In this document: positions 27,223 through 35,364 of the stretch, piece after piece
How positions within the stretch are numbered: position 1 is the first letter of the stretch
How the letters are laid out: every line of letters starts with the position of its first letter
Notes under the pieces: generated by a model
What the model was told of the DNA's origin: nothing
What the model saw: only the letters and a program-made list of their open reading frames with translations
The model's database searches: none
Program-made: the position numbers and the translations under genes
NCBI RefSeq assembly: GCF_030066995.1
Contig: NZ_JASJAP010000001.1
Location: 186,001-250,000, forward strand
Origin: Erythrobacter sp.
Lineage (GTDB): Bacteria; Pseudomonadota; Alphaproteobacteria; Sphingomonadales; Sphingomonadaceae
Direction: 5' to 3'
DNA length: 64,000 nt

Positions 27223-28449
27223 ATGCAAGCGTTGGTCCTCACCTTTATAATTCCGGCGACCGCTTTGATTTTTGCGGCCGTCTTTGTGGGCCTGTGGTGG
27301 CAGGACCGCTCGCGCGTGCACGTCGCCGCCTACGCTTATTGCTACGCGGCGCTTGGCGCGGGCGTCATGATCAATATCTTTATCCTTCAGGCGGTAACGC
27401 CCTTCGGGATCGTCGCCTATCACCTGCTTTCCATGTCCGGTCTGATCGCGCTCTTGTGGGGCACGGCGCACCGGGTGGGCCTGAAGACACCGATCCGCGC
27501 GTACACGGCGAGCGTGGTGTTCACCGCTGGCATCCTATGGGCTGCGATATCGGCGGGAGAGCGCGACGCGATGATGATGGCGCAGAATATTAACTCGAGT
27601 CTGCTCATGGCTCTTGCGGCGCAGAATCTCTGGCATGCGGGCTCACGGCGCCTTGGCGACCGCGCGGTCGTCTGGACACTCGCGCTGTTCTCGACTTTTG
27701 GCTTTATCCGGCCCCTGCTGACGGTGTTCTCGGATACACTGTTCGGACCGGGAGAAGAGGGCGCGGCCTTGCTGCTGGCCGTCCATGTCCTTGTGCTGGC
27801 TGTCTTCCTGACCCTCCAGGCCCTGGCCCTGATCGCAACGGTTGTGTCCGACAGCAGCGCGTCCGAGCGCGAGGTGGCGGCTATCGACCCGCTGTCGGGG
27901 TTGCCCATGCGCGCCATGTTCGAGCGCGAAGCGCTTGCCTTGAAAGAACGCGCCCGCGAACGCGGCGTCGCGGTCAGCGTGGTGATCGCAGATCTCGATC
28001 ATTTCAAGCGAATCAACGACACTCACGGCCACGCTGCCGGCGATCGGGTCATCTCCACTTTCGGCAGCTTGCTGGCTGGTGAAATTCGTCCGCATGACAT
28101 CTGCGGGCGTATAGGCGGCGAGGAGTTCTGTATCATCGCCTACAAATGCGAGGGCGACCAGGCGCAGTCCCTGGCAAACCGCTTGCGCGCGGCAACCAAC
28201 CGGATGATGGTGCCCTGGAACACGCAGGAGCTTGGCGTAACGGCCAGCTTTGGTGTCGCCCAGTGGGATGCGCATGAATCGTATTCGGACGTCTTCAAGC
28301 GCGCGGACGCGGCGCTTTACTCGGCCAAGCGCGCCGGTCGCGATTGTGTGATCCGCTCTGGGGAAGACTCCTTGCCGGAAGCGCAAGGCGAGATCGAAGC
28401 GGTCGAGACAACCAAGCCGGGACAAAAGCCCGACGCGGCTGCGGCCTGA
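27223..28449 (+). CDS. Membrane diguanylate cyclase 2
   Basis: 408 residues, same plan as the preceding gene: about seven helices in residues 1-200, then a GGDEF domain (IDPLSGLPMRAMFERE, VVIADLDHFKRINDTHGHAAGD). The active site is GGEEF, with an I-site RPHD five residues before it. Both tandem cyclases are therefore predicted to be active and product-inhibited. The start at 27223 (MQALVLTFIIPATALIF) has only a weak ribosome site. The sensor halves are much less alike than the catalytic halves, which suggests different inputs to the same second messenger. Confidence 0.9.
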   Translation: MQALVLTFIIPATALIFAAVFVGLWWQDRSRVHVAAYAYCYAALGAGVMINIFILQAVTPFGIVAYHLLSMSGLIALLWGTAHRVGLKTPIRAYTASVVFTAGILWAAISAGERDAMMMAQNINSSLLMALAAQNLWHAGSRRLGDRAVVWTLALFSTFGFIRPLLTVFSDTLFGPGEEGAALLLAVHVLVLAVFLTLQALALIATVVSDSSASEREVAAIDPLSGLPMRAMFEREALALKERARERGVAVSVVIADLDHFKRINDTHGHAAGDRVISTFGSLLAGEIRPHDICGRIGGEEFCIIAYKCEGDQAQSLANRLRAATNRMMVPWNTQELGVTASFGVAQWDAHESYSDVFKRADAALYSAKRAGRDCVIRSGEDSLPEAQGEIEAVETTKPGQKPDAAAA

Positions 28450-29050
28450 GGCCCACAGCCAATCCCGGCGCTTCGTTGAAAGAAGCGCGACGCAGGCTCA
28501 GGTTCGGATAAAGCCACCGGGCGCCGGGCGGACCGGCCTTGGAAGAGGCTTACCAACGCGCGGGTTTGGATCGAGCCCAAACTGTTCGACCGCGGCGTTC
28601 ATCGGCCTCCATCGCCATCGCGGATGGTGGCGCCTCCTTCGCGGCGCAGGAATATGCCTGCCCCCGGTTGCGGCGAACAATCTGAAGCAGTTCCCCGTCC
28701 CATCGCCGCTCGTATCCACCCTGGATGCAAGCGGACCCGGGCGCGCGTCATACTCCGCCCATCGTCGCAGCAAGTCAGCTTTCGGGTTCTCCGGTGTCCT
28801 TTGGCCAACCCGCAGTCCGTACCCCAACCGGTTCGGCGCAACGCTCGCTTTGCTCCTGTCGACATGCTCACAATGATCGCCGGAGCCGTGGGTGGGTTCG
28901 CCAAGGGATTAGGCACACAGCGATTGAGCCGGGATGCGCCTTTTGCGAGCGGTGGAACCGTCAGCCGAAGCAGCGTCGGCAGCGGTTATCGCGCCCATGA
29001 CGCGGCCCCGGCGTCCTCGATTGTGAAGCGCCTCGCGCCGCACCCGCCGG
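28450..29050. other. 601-base stretch without a convincing gene
   Basis: Convergent space between diguanylate cyclase 2 and the globin-coupled receptor. A hairpin GGCGCTTC / GAAGCGC(G) lies near 28470 just after the cyclase stop, without a T-tract. Several open frames cross the region on both strands, but none has a ribosome site plus recognisable protein character. The longest start at 28624 (+) and 28599 (-) and look like chance GC-rich frames. Confidence 0.5.
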
Positions 29051-30493
29051 TCAAGCCGCTATGCTCGGGGCGAGAAGCTGATGCGCGTCGTATTGGTCAT
29101 GCGAAGCGAGAGAGAAGTGTCCGACCGATTCGCCCAATCGCTCGGCTTCGCTGGCTAGCGAGGCCGCGGCTGCCGTGCATTGCTCTGCCATCGCCGCATT
29201 TTGCTGGGTAGAATTGTCGAGATCGCGCACCGTAGTTGTAATCTGCGAGATGCTGGTCGCTTGAATCTCGGTGCTTTCGGCTATCGCGCGGATCGAGGTC
29301 TGAAGCTCCGTCACGCCCTTGGTGATCGCGTCGAAGGATTCGCCCGAGCGCTTGACCAGGTCGACGCCGGAACTGACATGCTCGCTGCTGGCGCTGATCA
29401 GCCCTTTCACATCGTCCGCCGCTTCGGCGCAACGTTGTGCAAGCGCGCGCACTTCGCTGGCGACCACCGCAAAGCCTTTGCCCGTCTCACCGGCTCTTGC
29501 GGCCTCAACGCCAGCGTTGAGGGCCAGAAGGTTAGTCTGGAACGCGATCGAATCGATCACGGAGATGATGTTATTGATTTCCTCGGAGGACTTCTCGATC
29601 TGGTCCATGGCGCTGACCGCTTGCGCGACGATGGACGATCCATCGTCTGCTATCTGGGTCGCAGCGGCAATGGTCCCGCTTGCAGAATTGGTTGTGGCTG
29701 CGGTGTCCTGAATGCGCTGATTGGTCTCGGCAATGGCCGCCGCTGTCTCTTCCAGATTTGCAGCCTGTTCTTCAGTCCGCCGGGCCAAATCATCCGATGC
29801 GCTGCGGATTTCGGCAGAGCCGGTTCGGATAGTCCGGACATTCTGGACGACAGCGCCGATCGTCTCTTGCAGGGTTTCGATGGTGGTGTTGAAATCCTTT
29901 TCGACCTGCTCGTATTCGTTCGGCAGCTTGACCGGCTCGATAGCCAATTCGCCCGAAGCGAGGCTCGAAAGCGCGCTCCCGAGACCTTCGTTCACGGACG
30001 AGACTTTGCCCTTGAGGTCAAAGAAGTAAGAGGAAAGCGCCACTTCGATGTCCAGCAAGGAGACTTTGATGAGCGCCACGACGCGCCGAGCTTCCGCTCG
30101 CTTCCAAGGGAGAAAACGTTTCCACCCCGGCGCAACGATTTCTTCGATCAGATGCTCAAGCAGACGCGCGTAACTTCCGACATACCACTTTGGCTCAAGC
30201 CCGATGCGCGCATGGACCGCGCCGATATGGGCCGCTCTGTCGCGGAATCGGTCGTCAACGCCTTGCTCGAAAACGGAAATCCAGTGATTGGACTGAGCGT
30301 TTCTTGCCCGCCTCATCATCTCGGGGTTCTCGAACTTTGCCGCGAGATTCTCGCGAGAGGCAAGCTCGGCGTAGAAAACATCGAGCGCGGTATCGATTCG
30401 CTTGCGTACCGCTCGGCTTACGCCCTTGTACGCTGGGTCGCGAGCTTTGATGCCGTAATACTCAAGCCGTTCGCTCAGAGGGCGGTGAGCCAT
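29051..30493 (-). CDS. Globin-coupled chemoreceptor (HemAT-like aerotaxis transducer)
   Basis: A soluble 480-residue methyl-accepting protein. The N-terminal 170 residues form a sensor globin: [23 protein letters not shown] holds the family signature, with the proximal haem histidine at His94. A linker helix leads to a complete MCP signalling hairpin, tip [20 protein letters not shown]. No membrane segment and no C-terminal WxxF tether are present. HemAT relatives steer by O2, CO or NO bound to haem. GAAGGA lies eight bases ahead of the ATG. It is the last gene of the leftward chemotaxis run, 45 bases after another receptor with an almost identical signalling tip. Confidence 0.9.
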   Translation of the reverse strand: MAHRPLSERLEYYGIKARDPAYKGVSRAVRKRIDTALDVFYAELASRENLAAKFENPEMMRRARNAQSNHWISVFEQGVDDRFRDRAAHIGAVHARIGLEPKWYVGSYARLLEHLIEEIVAPGWKRFLPWKRAEARRVVALIKVSLLDIEVALSSYFFDLKGKVSSVNEGLGSALSSLASGELAIEPVKLPNEYEQVEKDFNTTIETLQETIGAVVQNVRTIRTGSAEIRSASDDLARRTEEQAANLEETAAAIAETNQRIQDTAATTNSASGTIAAATQIADDGSSIVAQAVSAMDQIEKSSEEINNIISVIDSIAFQTNLLALNAGVEAARAGETGKGFAVVASEVRALAQRCAEAADDVKGLISASSEHVSSGVDLVKRSGESFDAITKGVTELQTSIRAIAESTEIQATSISQITTTVRDLDNSTQQNAAMAEQCTAAAASLASEAERLGESVGHFSLASHDQYDAHQLLAPSIAA

Positions 30494-30538
30494 AAATCAG
30501 TCCTTCGCTTGCTATTCGTTCAGTTGCTGCCGCGCGTG

Positions 30539-32077
30539 TCAGGCGGCCTTTGCGGTGTGTTGATAGGCAGAAAGGCCAAATTCGTTCTTTGATTCGCTGG
30601 TGCGGAAACCACTTATTGAGCGGGCAAGGCTCTCCGCTTCGCCCGCGAGCGATACCGCGGTCGCCGTGCATTCTTCGGCCATCGCCGAGTTTTGTTGTGT
30701 TGAGTGGTCGAGAGAGCGCACCGCGTCGCTGATTTGCGTGAGCGTTTCGGCTTGCGCTTCGCTGCCCGCTGCAATCGCATCGAGAGACTGCGCCAACTCG
30801 CTGATGCCCTTTGTGATCGTCGCGAACGATTTGCCGGACCGTTTCACGAGGTCCGCTCCCGACAGGACGTGTTGGTTGCTTGCGTTTACCAGCGTCTTCA
30901 CTTCTTCTGCCGCTTCGGCGCAGCGTTGGGCCAGGGCGCGCACTTCGCTCGCTACTACCGCGAAGCCCTTGCCCGTCTCACCGGCCCTCGCAGCCTCAAC
31001 GCCAGCGTTCAGCGCCAGAAGATTGGTCTGGAAAGCGATCGAATCGATCACCGAAATGATGTTGGTGATTTCCTCGGAAGACTTCTCGATCCTTTCCATG
31101 GCCAAAACAGCCTCGCCGACGATTTGTCCGCCATCCTGAGCCTCGCCATTGGTCGACGCGACCGTGGCGCGAGCCGCCTGAGCGGCTCGGGCTGTCTCGC
31201 CCACGCCCTGGGTTGTCTGCCCGATGGCGGCGGCGGTTTCTTCTAGATTTCCGGCCTGCTCCTGGGTGCGACGCGAAGGATCGTTCGACGCGCTGCTGAT
31301 CTCGGCGGTGCCCGAGCTCATTGCTCGTACGCCCTCCACGACCTCGCCAATAGCTTTGTCGAGCGAACGGACGCTGATGTTGAAGTTCGTCTCGAATTCG
31401 CGATACGCTTCCGGCAGATTCTGGACTGCGACCGTCAAGTCGCCGCGGCTGAGATGTTCAAGATTCTCCTTAAGCTTCTCAAGAGCCGTTCGCTGTTCGA
31501 CGCCTGCGGCCTCCCGCTCGGCGGCGACTTTCGCTTCCTGATCTGCCCGCTGGGCACGCGCCTCGCTGAGCCCGGCGACAAAATCTTCGATCCGCAGACA
31601 CAGGATGATCAGCACACCCGTTTCCATCAGCACGATCGCGGCGTGCAGCGCGACGCGCGCAAGGCTCGCGCCGTCGGGAAACACATAGGCGGGCGCTGCG
31701 AAATTCAGGACGAGGTGATGCAAAGCCGTCACCGCAGTTGCGGCCAGAATTGGGCGCCAATCGGCCATAATGGCAGTCACGGCTAGGAAAGCGAAGAAGA
31801 TCATGTGCATATCGAGCGACCAGGACGTCTCGCGCACGGTCGCAAGGATCAGCGCTGCGTAAATCGGAAGGGTTCCCGCCACGATTGTTCGCGCCGCCGT
31901 ATCGTGCCTGCCGGACAGCGCAAACAGGCCGGGCAACACCGCGAGGACGAGGCCTACGAACCCAAACACAACTCGTCCCTGCCACAGGCTGACCGCGAGC
32001 AGGATCAGAGCGCTCGCAACACAAACGCCGGCGGTCGCCTGGACACCTTTGCGACGCAGATCTTCAATCTGAGTCAT
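30539..32077 (-). CDS. Methyl-accepting chemotaxis protein with six-helix membrane sensor
   Basis: 512 residues. The first 180 form about six helices with no sizeable periplasmic domain; several histidines sit in or beside helices (SLDMHMIFFAFL, ALHHLVLNFAAP). A coiled coil from about residue 190 leads to the signalling hairpin with the tip [20 protein letters not shown]. No HAMP domain was clear. The signal may be a lipid-soluble or redox cue sensed within the membrane; this is inference. The gene starts two bases after the small upstream gene, so it is cotranscribed with the che genes. Confidence 0.87.
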   Translation of the reverse strand: MTQIEDLRRKGVQATAGVCVASALILLAVSLWQGRVVFGFVGLVLAVLPGLFALSGRHDTAARTIVAGTLPIYAALILATVRETSWSLDMHMIFFAFLAVTAIMADWRPILAATAVTALHHLVLNFAAPAYVFPDGASLARVALHAAIVLMETGVLIILCLRIEDFVAGLSEARAQRADQEAKVAAEREAAGVEQRTALEKLKENLEHLSRGDLTVAVQNLPEAYREFETNFNISVRSLDKAIGEVVEGVRAMSSGTAEISSASNDPSRRTQEQAGNLEETAAAIGQTTQGVGETARAAQAARATVASTNGEAQDGGQIVGEAVLAMERIEKSSEEITNIISVIDSIAFQTNLLALNAGVEAARAGETGKGFAVVASEVRALAQRCAEAAEEVKTLVNASNQHVLSGADLVKRSGKSFATITKGISELAQSLDAIAAGSEAQAETLTQISDAVRSLDHSTQQNSAMAEECTATAVSLAGEAESLARSISGFRTSESKNEFGLSAYQHTAKAA

Positions 32078-32079
32078 CT

Positions 32080-32409
32080 TCAGGTCGCCCTTGGTCGCCG
32101 TGTGACCTCGCTCTTTGAGCAGCCGGGAACATCCGAAGCGATCGGAACGAAGCCATAGGAGAGCGACCGCGCGAGGCTAAGCGCACGGGGGGCAATCACA
32201 ATGGCTGACGCGCTCTTAGGGTCGAAAGCGAGAATCTGCGCATCTTCTTGGCTGGCCCAGACCGCTGCGTTTGCCGAGGCCTTTTCTGGAGGCAGCAGTG
32301 CAATTTGCACCAGACGCGTCGCCGACCCCGGTGCCGGGCAAAAGACTGCGATCAGCAAGGCGGTAAGGGACGCCAGACCGTGCGCAAAAATGGGCAGGGC
32401 GCTAGTCAT
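32080..32409 (-). CDS. Small exported protein of unknown function in the chemotaxis run
   Basis: 109 residues. A hydrophobic N-terminus (FAHGLASLTALLIAVFC) reads as a signal peptide or single membrane anchor, followed by about 80 residues with no motif I recognise. Its start overlaps the end of the preceding small gene by eight bases and its stop lies two bases before the next receptor, so it is translated as part of the che message. A periplasmic helper of the six-helix receptor is a guess from position alone. Confidence 0.6.
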   Translation of the reverse strand: MTSALPIFAHGLASLTALLIAVFCPAPGSATRLVQIALLPPEKASANAAVWASQEDAQILAFDPKSASAIVIAPRALSLARSLSYGFVPIASDVPGCSKSEVTRRPRAT

Positions 32410-32692
32410 CGCGACACCCTCTCAGCTGATCCCGAAGGCCCTCGATGGAGACGGCTTCGATTGCATCACCGGGGGAGGGCGCGCCGACCACATCGGCGAG
32501 CTGTCCAAGCGTTTGAGCGATGCGGTCCACGCCCTGAAGCTCGTCAAGGTGGCGCGTCGCGATATCCGTATCAGCGCAAAGCGTCGCTCCCAAGGCTTCG
32601 ATCTCTACAGAAAGAGAGGTGAGAGTGTCCGCGATGCTGAGCGCTAGGTCGTGCGGCAGCGTCGCAGGCATCGAGGCTATCCTCTGGATCAC
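32402..32692 (-). CDS. Small helical protein of unknown function downstream of cheW
   Basis: Up to 96 residues, rich in Ala, Leu, Asp and Thr, and predicted fully helical (LALSIADTLTSLSVEIEALG; RHLDELQGVDRIAQTLGQLA). No known domain was recognised. A GTG start overlaps the cheW stop (GTGA); an ATG at 32671 (MPATLPHDLAL) is the alternative. Its place between cheW and receptor genes suggests an adaptor or phosphatase-like accessory of the array. The D-E-L-Q-x-x-D run recalls acidic helices of CheZ/CheX-type phosphatases only loosely, and I do not claim homology. Confidence 0.62.
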   Translation of the reverse strand: MIQRIASMPATLPHDLALSIADTLTSLSVEIEALGATLCADTDIATRHLDELQGVDRIAQTLGQLADVVGAPSPGDAIEAVSIEGLRDQLRGCRDD

Positions 32693-33129
32693 GCGGCGAG
32701 CTCCAGCTCATCGTCTCGCATCAGTTTTGCAAGATCGAGCACCATGACCATCTCCTCGCCGAGCGGCGCAACACCGGTCAAAAAGTTCGTGATGGTGTCT
32801 TCGCGCCCCGTCTCGGGCTGCTGCAGGTCCTCAGCGGAGATCGAGACAATGTCGTTGACGTCGTGGACAATCAGGCCGCGCGACTGATCGTCCAGTTCCG
32901 TAACAATGATGGGATTGCGCGGGGTGGCGTCGGTCGGCGGCCAACCGAGCCGAACAGCAAGGTCGACCACAGGCAGCACCGCGCCTCGCAGATTGACGAC
33001 GCCAGCCACATATTCGGGCACGCGCGGAAGGCGCGTCACTGGAGACCAGGCCCGGATTTCGCGGATTGTCATGATGTCGAGCCCGAACAGCTGGCCAGAC
33101 ACCCCAAAAGTGATGAGTTCATGTCGCAT
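32689..33129 (-). CDS. cheW: Chemotaxis coupling protein CheW
   Basis: Links chemoreceptors to CheA in the signalling array. About 146 residues in two SH3-like subdomains: LITFGVSGQLFGLDIMTIREI at the start, RVPEYVAGVVNLRGAVLPVVDLAVRLG with the conserved NLRG, and IVTELDDQSRGLIVHDVNDIV. The ATG at 33129 follows AAGGAAG. Length is normal for CheW. The stop overlaps the start of the small downstream gene. It lies 36 bases after cheY. Confidence 0.93.
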   Translation of the reverse strand: MRHELITFGVSGQLFGLDIMTIREIRAWSPVTRLPRVPEYVAGVVNLRGAVLPVVDLAVRLGWPPTDATPRNPIIVTELDDQSRGLIVHDVNDIVSISAEDLQQPETGREDTITNFLTGVAPLGEEMVMVLDLAKLMRDDELELAA

Positions 33130-33165
33130 CAGCGTGTCGCTTCCTTCTTGTCTTGTGCAATCCAA

Positions 33166-33585
33166 TCAATGGGTCACGCGTCGCAGAGCCGTTGTGAGCT
33201 TTTCCGCGTCGAAGGGTTTGACGATCCAGCCCGTCGCCCCAGCGTTGCGCGCACGCCGCTTTTTCTCATCCGAACTTTCGGTGGTGAGCACTAGGATCGG
33301 GCGATCAGCGTGCAGCGTGGACCCGCGCAATTTTTCGATCAGGCCAAAGCCGTCGAGGCGCGGCATATTGATGTCGGTGATGATGACATCGACCTCGTTC
33401 TCGGCCAGCCATTCCAGCGCTTCCTGTCCATCCTCGCACTGCTCAACCTGAAACCCACGGGACGCCAGGGCGCTGCGCAGCAACGCGCGCATTGAGGCGC
33501 TGTCGTCTACGGTGAGCACGCGAACCGCAGCGGGCGCTGCCGCAGAGCTTGGGGCGTCGGATGGCGATGTATTGGCCTGATGCAT
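33166..33585 (-). CDS. cheY: CheY-type response regulator
   Basis: Single receiver domain. The acidic pair is in VLTVDDSASMRALL, the phospho-acceptor Asp in VIITDINMPRLDG, the Thr in LTTESSD and the Lys in GWIVKPFD, so the full switch set is present. Before it is a 20-residue Ser/Ala-rich leader. I prefer the ATG at 33585, which has GGAG six bases ahead; an ATG at 33618 adds eleven residues. The output target, presumably a motor or other effector, is not in the window. Confidence 0.92.
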   Translation of the reverse strand: MHQANTSPSDAPSSAAAPAAVRVLTVDDSASMRALLRSALASRGFQVEQCEDGQEALEWLAENEVDVIITDINMPRLDGFGLIEKLRGSTLHADRPILVLTTESSDEKKRRARNAGATGWIVKPFDAEKLTTALRRVTH

Positions 33586-33663
33586 TGGGGGCTCCAGCGT
33601 TTCGTGACTTGGCGTCATGGAGAGTGTCTTTGGACAAAAAGGACCGCTGAGTGTCTGTGCGGG

Positions 33664-34239
33664 CTAGAATAGCTCGACATTGCCAAGAGCGGATTGTGGT
33701 CGGACCAGTGGTTTGTCCTTAGGCGCGGCGACCGGAGCGACCTCCCGGCATCGCACAAGGCCTGATGCAGGCCGAAACTGGATACGCCGCGCTCTGGTCC
33801 CTTCGAGATCCTCAAAGACCGTCTGGATTCCCTCGCGCGCCATGAAATGCCGGGCAAAGGACGCGTTGGCGGTGCCAATCGGACCAAGCTCAGGATTAAT
33901 ACTTGCCCCCCCATAAAGACGGCCCTTGAGACGCGACTTGTTCGCGCCGAGTTTCAGCATCTCATTGATCAACAGCTCCATCAGATAGAGGCCGTAATTG
34001 CTGTCGAACGTCTCGTTACGGGCTGATTTGGGAGGTTCAGCAAGAAGAAAGTGGTTCATGCCGCCGACGCGCGCGACAGGGTCGAACAGACAGGTCGCAA
34101 CGCAGCTTCCGAGGATGGTGTTGAGCTCATGCGCAGGATCGCTGCTCGCGAACGCTTCCCCCTGAACGACCGTTCTCTTCTTCAACGTCGCGTCTAGGGG
34201 CGTGGGATTGTCAGCTGTTTGGGGTCTGGTCGCGGACAT
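33664..34239 (-). CDS. cheD: Chemoreceptor glutamine deamidase CheD
   Basis: Deamidates glutamines in receptor helices, setting adaptation. 191 residues with the catalytic Cys in NTILGSCVATCLFD (Cys46) and the His in GGMNHFLLAEPP (His63); LYGGASI follows as in the family. The C-terminal 25 residues after VRCREV are an extra Pro/Lys tail. Six bases separate it from cheB upstream. Together with CheR and CheB it gives a three-enzyme receptor modification set. Confidence 0.93.
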   Translation of the reverse strand: MSATRPQTADNPTPLDATLKKRTVVQGEAFASSDPAHELNTILGSCVATCLFDPVARVGGMNHFLLAEPPKSARNETFDSNYGLYLMELLINEMLKLGANKSRLKGRLYGGASINPELGPIGTANASFARHFMAREGIQTVFEDLEGTRARRIQFRPASGLVRCREVAPVAAPKDKPLVRPQSALGNVELF

Positions 34240-34245
34240 TTGCCG

Positions 34246-35364
34246 TCAAGCCTTTTTCTCGAGGAGAGGAGACGAGGACACGCGGGTGGCCGGCGCATCG
34301 CCAAAGACGCTCGCCGCGATCCGATCGATGGGCAAAACATCTGCAGCCGCGCCCAGCTCAATCGCAGCGCGCGGCATCCCGAAGACGACGCAGCTTTGTT
34401 GGTCCTGCGCGATCGTGTGGGCACCCGCCTGTTTCATCGCCAGCAATCCATTGGCTCCGTCGCGCCCCATCCCCGTCAGGAGGATACCAAGCGATTCCTT
34501 GCCAGCCTGAGCGGCGGCTGAGGTGAACAACGCATCGACGCTTGGCCGGTGACCGCTCACCGCGTTGCCCGCGCGCAAAGCGGCCCGAAACGGGGCGCTC
34601 GCGACGGACGAGCGCGCGACCATTAGGTGACGTGCGTCCCCCGGCGCGATGAGGACTTCGCCGCGTCGCAGCGGGCGATCGGCTTGCGCGAGCGACACAT
34701 GCGGCGGACAATCCTGATCGAGCGATTTGGCGATCGCGCCAGCAAATCCGCCGTTGACATGCTGCACGATCAGGGTGGGGGGGCAATTCTCGGGAAAATC
34801 CGACAGCAGCGCGTGAAGAGCTTCTACACCCCCGGTCGAGGAACCGATGCAGATCAGCGCTGGCTCGTAGCCTGCGCCCGTCTTGCGCGAGGTCGACCGA
34901 GCGGCGGCCGCGCGAGATTGACCAGCCCCTCCTGAAAACGATGTCCTTGATTTGTGGGGGGGCGACAGCGTGACCTGAGCGGCCTCGCGCACCAAATTGG
35001 CGAGCAGCCCACCATCATCGTCCTTTATCGAGCGGGTCGCGGTCGACTTGGCGTAGCAGCCAACGGCGCCGATCCGCATCGCGCGCGCGGTCGCTTCGGC
35101 GCCGGGGCCTGTGGCGCCCGATACGATGATAACGGGCGTGGGGCGCAGCTCCATGATCTTGGAGAGAAATGACAGGCCATCCATTCCCGGCATCTCGATA
35201 TCCAGCGTAACTACGTCGGGATCGAGCGCCTTGATCAGCTTGCGCGCCTCGGCTGAATTCTGGGCCGTCCCGATGACCTCGATATCGCTCGCCTCCGTCA
35301 GTTTGCGAGCGATCAGCGTGCGCATCAAGGCGCTGTCATCGACGATAAGCACGCGAACGCTCAT
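34246..35364 (-). CDS. cheB: Protein-glutamate methylesterase CheB
   Basis: 372 residues. The N-terminal receiver has its phospho-acceptor Asp55 in VVTLDIEMPGMDG. The C-terminal esterase carries the full triad: Ser176 in IGSSTGG, His202 in VQHVNGG and Asp302 in TGMGRDGANG. It removes methyl groups from receptor glutamates when phosphorylated by CheA. Its ATG overlaps the cheR stop (ATGA). It is the active counterpart of the degenerate paralogue at 40910-41941. Confidence 0.94.
   Translation of the reverse strand: MSVRVLIVDDSALMRTLIARKLTEASDIEVIGTAQNSAEARKLIKALDPDVVTLDIEMPGMDGLSFLSKIMELRPTPVIIVSGATGPGAEATARAMRIGAVGCYAKSTATRSIKDDDGGLLANLVREAAQVTLSPPHKSRTSFSGGAGQSRAAAARSTSRKTGAGYEPALICIGSSTGGVEALHALLSDFPENCPPTLIVQHVNGGFAGAIAKSLDQDCPPHVSLAQADRPLRRGEVLIAPGDARHLMVARSSVASAPFRAALRAGNAVSGHRPSVDALFTSAAAQAGKESLGILLTGMGRDGANGLLAMKQAGAHTIAQDQQSCVVFGMPRAAIELGAAADVLPIDRIAASVFGDAPATRVSSSPLLEKKA

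Noticed and set aside
28599..28916. Possible 105-residue gene on the - strand in the 28.5-29.0 kb gap
   Set aside because: Pro/Arg-rich translation, no ribosome site and no recognisable protein character.
29180..30592. 470-codon + strand frame across the globin-coupled receptor
   Set aside because: Antisense to a receptor with clear globin and signalling domains.
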